A stretch of DNA of 64,000 nt from JBAXBF01 sp034429745. GTDB taxonomy: Bacteria; Chloroflexota; Anaerolineae; Anaerolineales; DRKV01. Below the pieces are notes generated by a model, which was not told the DNA's origin, made no database searches, and saw only the letters and a list, made by a program, of their open reading frames with translations. A program made the translations under genes and the position numbers. The stretch covers positions 1 through 64,000 of the forward strand of contig DAOUFY010000005.1 of the NCBI GenBank assembly GCA_034429745.1, in the 5' to 3' direction. Shown piece by piece: positions 62,942 through 64,000 of the stretch. The first letter of the stretch is position 1, and each line of letters starts with the position of its first letter.

Positions 62942-64000
62942 ATTGGTTAGAAATAACCTTAGACAACGACCTGAACGATAAAGCTGCACTTACTAGCCTA
63001 AAATTGCAAAAATTTATCGAAGAAGAACGAAAACTAGAAGAGCTGCTTCCCTTACAGCAGTCCTTGATTGAATATTTAACCTTGCTCAAACAAGCCTTTG
63101 ACTCTTTATCTAAAGACCCCAATGTGGATTCAAAAACTATGGCTGCTGCCATGATTCTACTTGAAATTCGTCTTCAAGATTCTCTCATTAGCCCTGATTT
63201 TTTCATCAACCAAGAAGATATTGACTACGTCAACATAGTAATTAGCAGTATCTCCGGCAAGGGAAATCTGCTAATCTCCCAGCTTCCACAAGCTGAACAG
63301 GATGAAGTGCGTGAAATGATCCTCAACGCACGCTTATACGCTGATTACAGCTACTACCTAAATCATTATATCCAAGGACAGAAAGTAAAAGAGGCTGCAG
63401 CTATCGTCGAACAACTTGAGTGGAGAAATTCCGTTCTCGGCATGCTTTTACTCTGGGGCGGCTATGTCTTAATCCTTTTAGTGTTATCCTCCATCCCGAT
63501 CTATTTATTTACAAATCAAGAAACTACTAATGCCTACATTGGCTTTGGTTTCTTAGCAATTATTGGGATTGTGTTATTCATTGCAATTACGCGGTTTCAA
63601 AAAGCCAAACAATTTAATAGCGCAGTCAACGCCGTGATTGAGCACAGTGACCTCCTCGATGTAGAACGCTTTGAAAAGGTGGACGCTGAAGTTCAAGGCA
63701 ACCGAAGCCGAGCACTTGGTTTTCAAAACAGCACAAAAGCTTTAGTAGAAAAGTTTTTCACCTCACCATCACGTCTAAGCAAACTTTCTGCTGAGGAGGT
63801 TAAGCCATCGGTTTTACTGCCCTCCGAAGAGACAATTAAATCAACCCTGCCGGAAAAGGCTGACATTATGCTTGAGCAACTCCCATCAACTCTGCCTCCA
63901 ACTTCATCATCTACGACTGATTCGGCAGTTTCCAGCCAACCCCCACAAGAGATTCGTTCACCTATCACTCCCCCGTCTCCAACACCGCGTTTTTGCGGCA
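62938..64000 (+). CDS. Membrane protein with C-terminal zinc-ribbon candidate, 3' end outside window
   Basis: The frame starts at the ATG at 62938, overlapping the PilZ stop as ATGA with AAAGGAG upstream, and is open to base 64000 (354 complete codons). About 1-160 is mainly helical and charged. Two membrane helices are at about 166-190 and 199-219. About 220-330 is cytoplasmic, and about 300-350 is Pro/Ser/Thr-rich. The visible end reads TPRFCG, which could be the start of a zinc ribbon. It belongs to no family that I recognise. Coupling to the PilZ gene suggests a c-di-GMP-regulated membrane complex. Confidence 0.75.
   Translation, partial: MNWLEITLDNDLNDKAALTSLKLQKFIEEERKLEELLPLQQSLIEYLTLLKQAFDSLSKDPNVDSKTMAAAMILLEIRLQDSLISPDFFINQEDIDYVNIVISSISGKGNLLISQLPQAEQDEVREMILNARLYADYSYYLNHYIQGQKVKEAAAIVEQLEWRNSVLGMLLLWGGYVLILLVLSSIPIYLFTNQETTNAYIGFGFLAIIGIVLFIAITRFQKAKQFNSAVNAVIEHSDLLDVERFEKVDAEVQGNRSRALGFQNSTKALVEKFFTSPSRLSKLSAEEVKPSVLLPSEETIKSTLPEKADIMLEQLPSTLPPTSSSTTDSAVSSQPPQEIRSPITPPSPTPRFCG

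Noticed and set aside
1..64000. Search by eye for tRNA, rRNA, CRISPR repeats, transposase genes and attachment sites.
   Set aside because: No tRNA T-loop pattern, regularly spaced repeats, or transposase/integrase motifs were found.

Overview
The window is one continuous stretch of a moderately AT-rich bacterial chromosome with densely packed genes, no rRNA, tRNA, CRISPR array or intact insertion sequence that I can see. The gene content points to Chloroflexota, most likely class Anaerolineae. The signs are a groES/groEL pair whose GroEL lacks the GGM tail, paired membrane-anchored TPR proteins with a Thr/Pro-rich stalk, a degenerate PP2C-like/propeller protein beside a VWA-FHA protein, an R3H-domain ATPase next to tmk, and a quinate-5-dehydrogenase-like family member. 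This assignment is an inference from family knowledge, not a search. The absence of L- and P-ring genes in the flagellar cluster fits a single-membrane cell but does not prove it.

Region 1 (1-10021, minus strand) is a carbohydrate locus read from a LacI-type repressor gene: lipoprotein sugar-binding protein, GH20/DUF4838-like glycosidase, RbsA-type ATPase, RbsC-type permease, an ASRT-fold protein (sensory rhodopsin transducer family), an L-rhamnose-mutarotase-like protein, a creatinase/M24-fold protein that has lost most metal ligands, and a polysaccharide deacetylase cut by the window edge. Together they look like uptake and breakdown of a deoxysugar-containing, perhaps acetylated, glycan. 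Region 2 (10022-15291) holds a divergent pair, a corrinoid-activating 2Fe-2S/ASKHA protein and a UDP-GlcNAc 2-epimerase, then a LOG-family protein and imidazolonepropionase on the other strand.

Region 3 (15317-29856, minus strand) is a flagellar basal body/hook operon, flgC-fliE-fliF-fliG-fliH-fliI-fliJ-SLT-flgB-fliK-flgD-(TIGR02530)-flgE, ended by a strong terminator and preceded by a large chemoreceptor. The order is the Firmicutes one except that flgB sits far downstream and a lytic transglycosylase gene is inserted before it. Export-gate, motor switch FliM/N, filament and stator genes must lie elsewhere. The chemoreceptor appears to carry a cytoplasmic, possibly circularly permuted sugar-binding domain.

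Region 4 (30111-47109) contains an aminotransferase, a YugP-type zinc protease, a fused CydDC exporter, an acyltransferase-like protein, a pseudo-phosphatase/propeller membrane protein, a polytopic membrane protein, a VWA-FHA protein with degenerate motifs, an aldo/keto reductase and two TPR proteins. Region 5 (47143-49318) is the CIRCE-controlled groES-groEL operon with its terminator. Region 6 (49370-60058) has small metabolic and transport genes, a pdxS-pdxT-GNAT-R3H ATPase-tmk operon, and an overlapping PAP2/nucleotidyltransferase/quinate-dehydrogenase-like set. Region 7 (60486-64000) has a polytopic membrane protein and a PilZ (c-di-GMP) protein translationally coupled to a membrane protein that runs off the window.

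Three first-in-unit genes (hutI, the pseudo-phosphatase, the FkbM methyltransferase) have a perfect TATAAT only 8-9 bases before the ATG, suggesting leaderless mRNAs.
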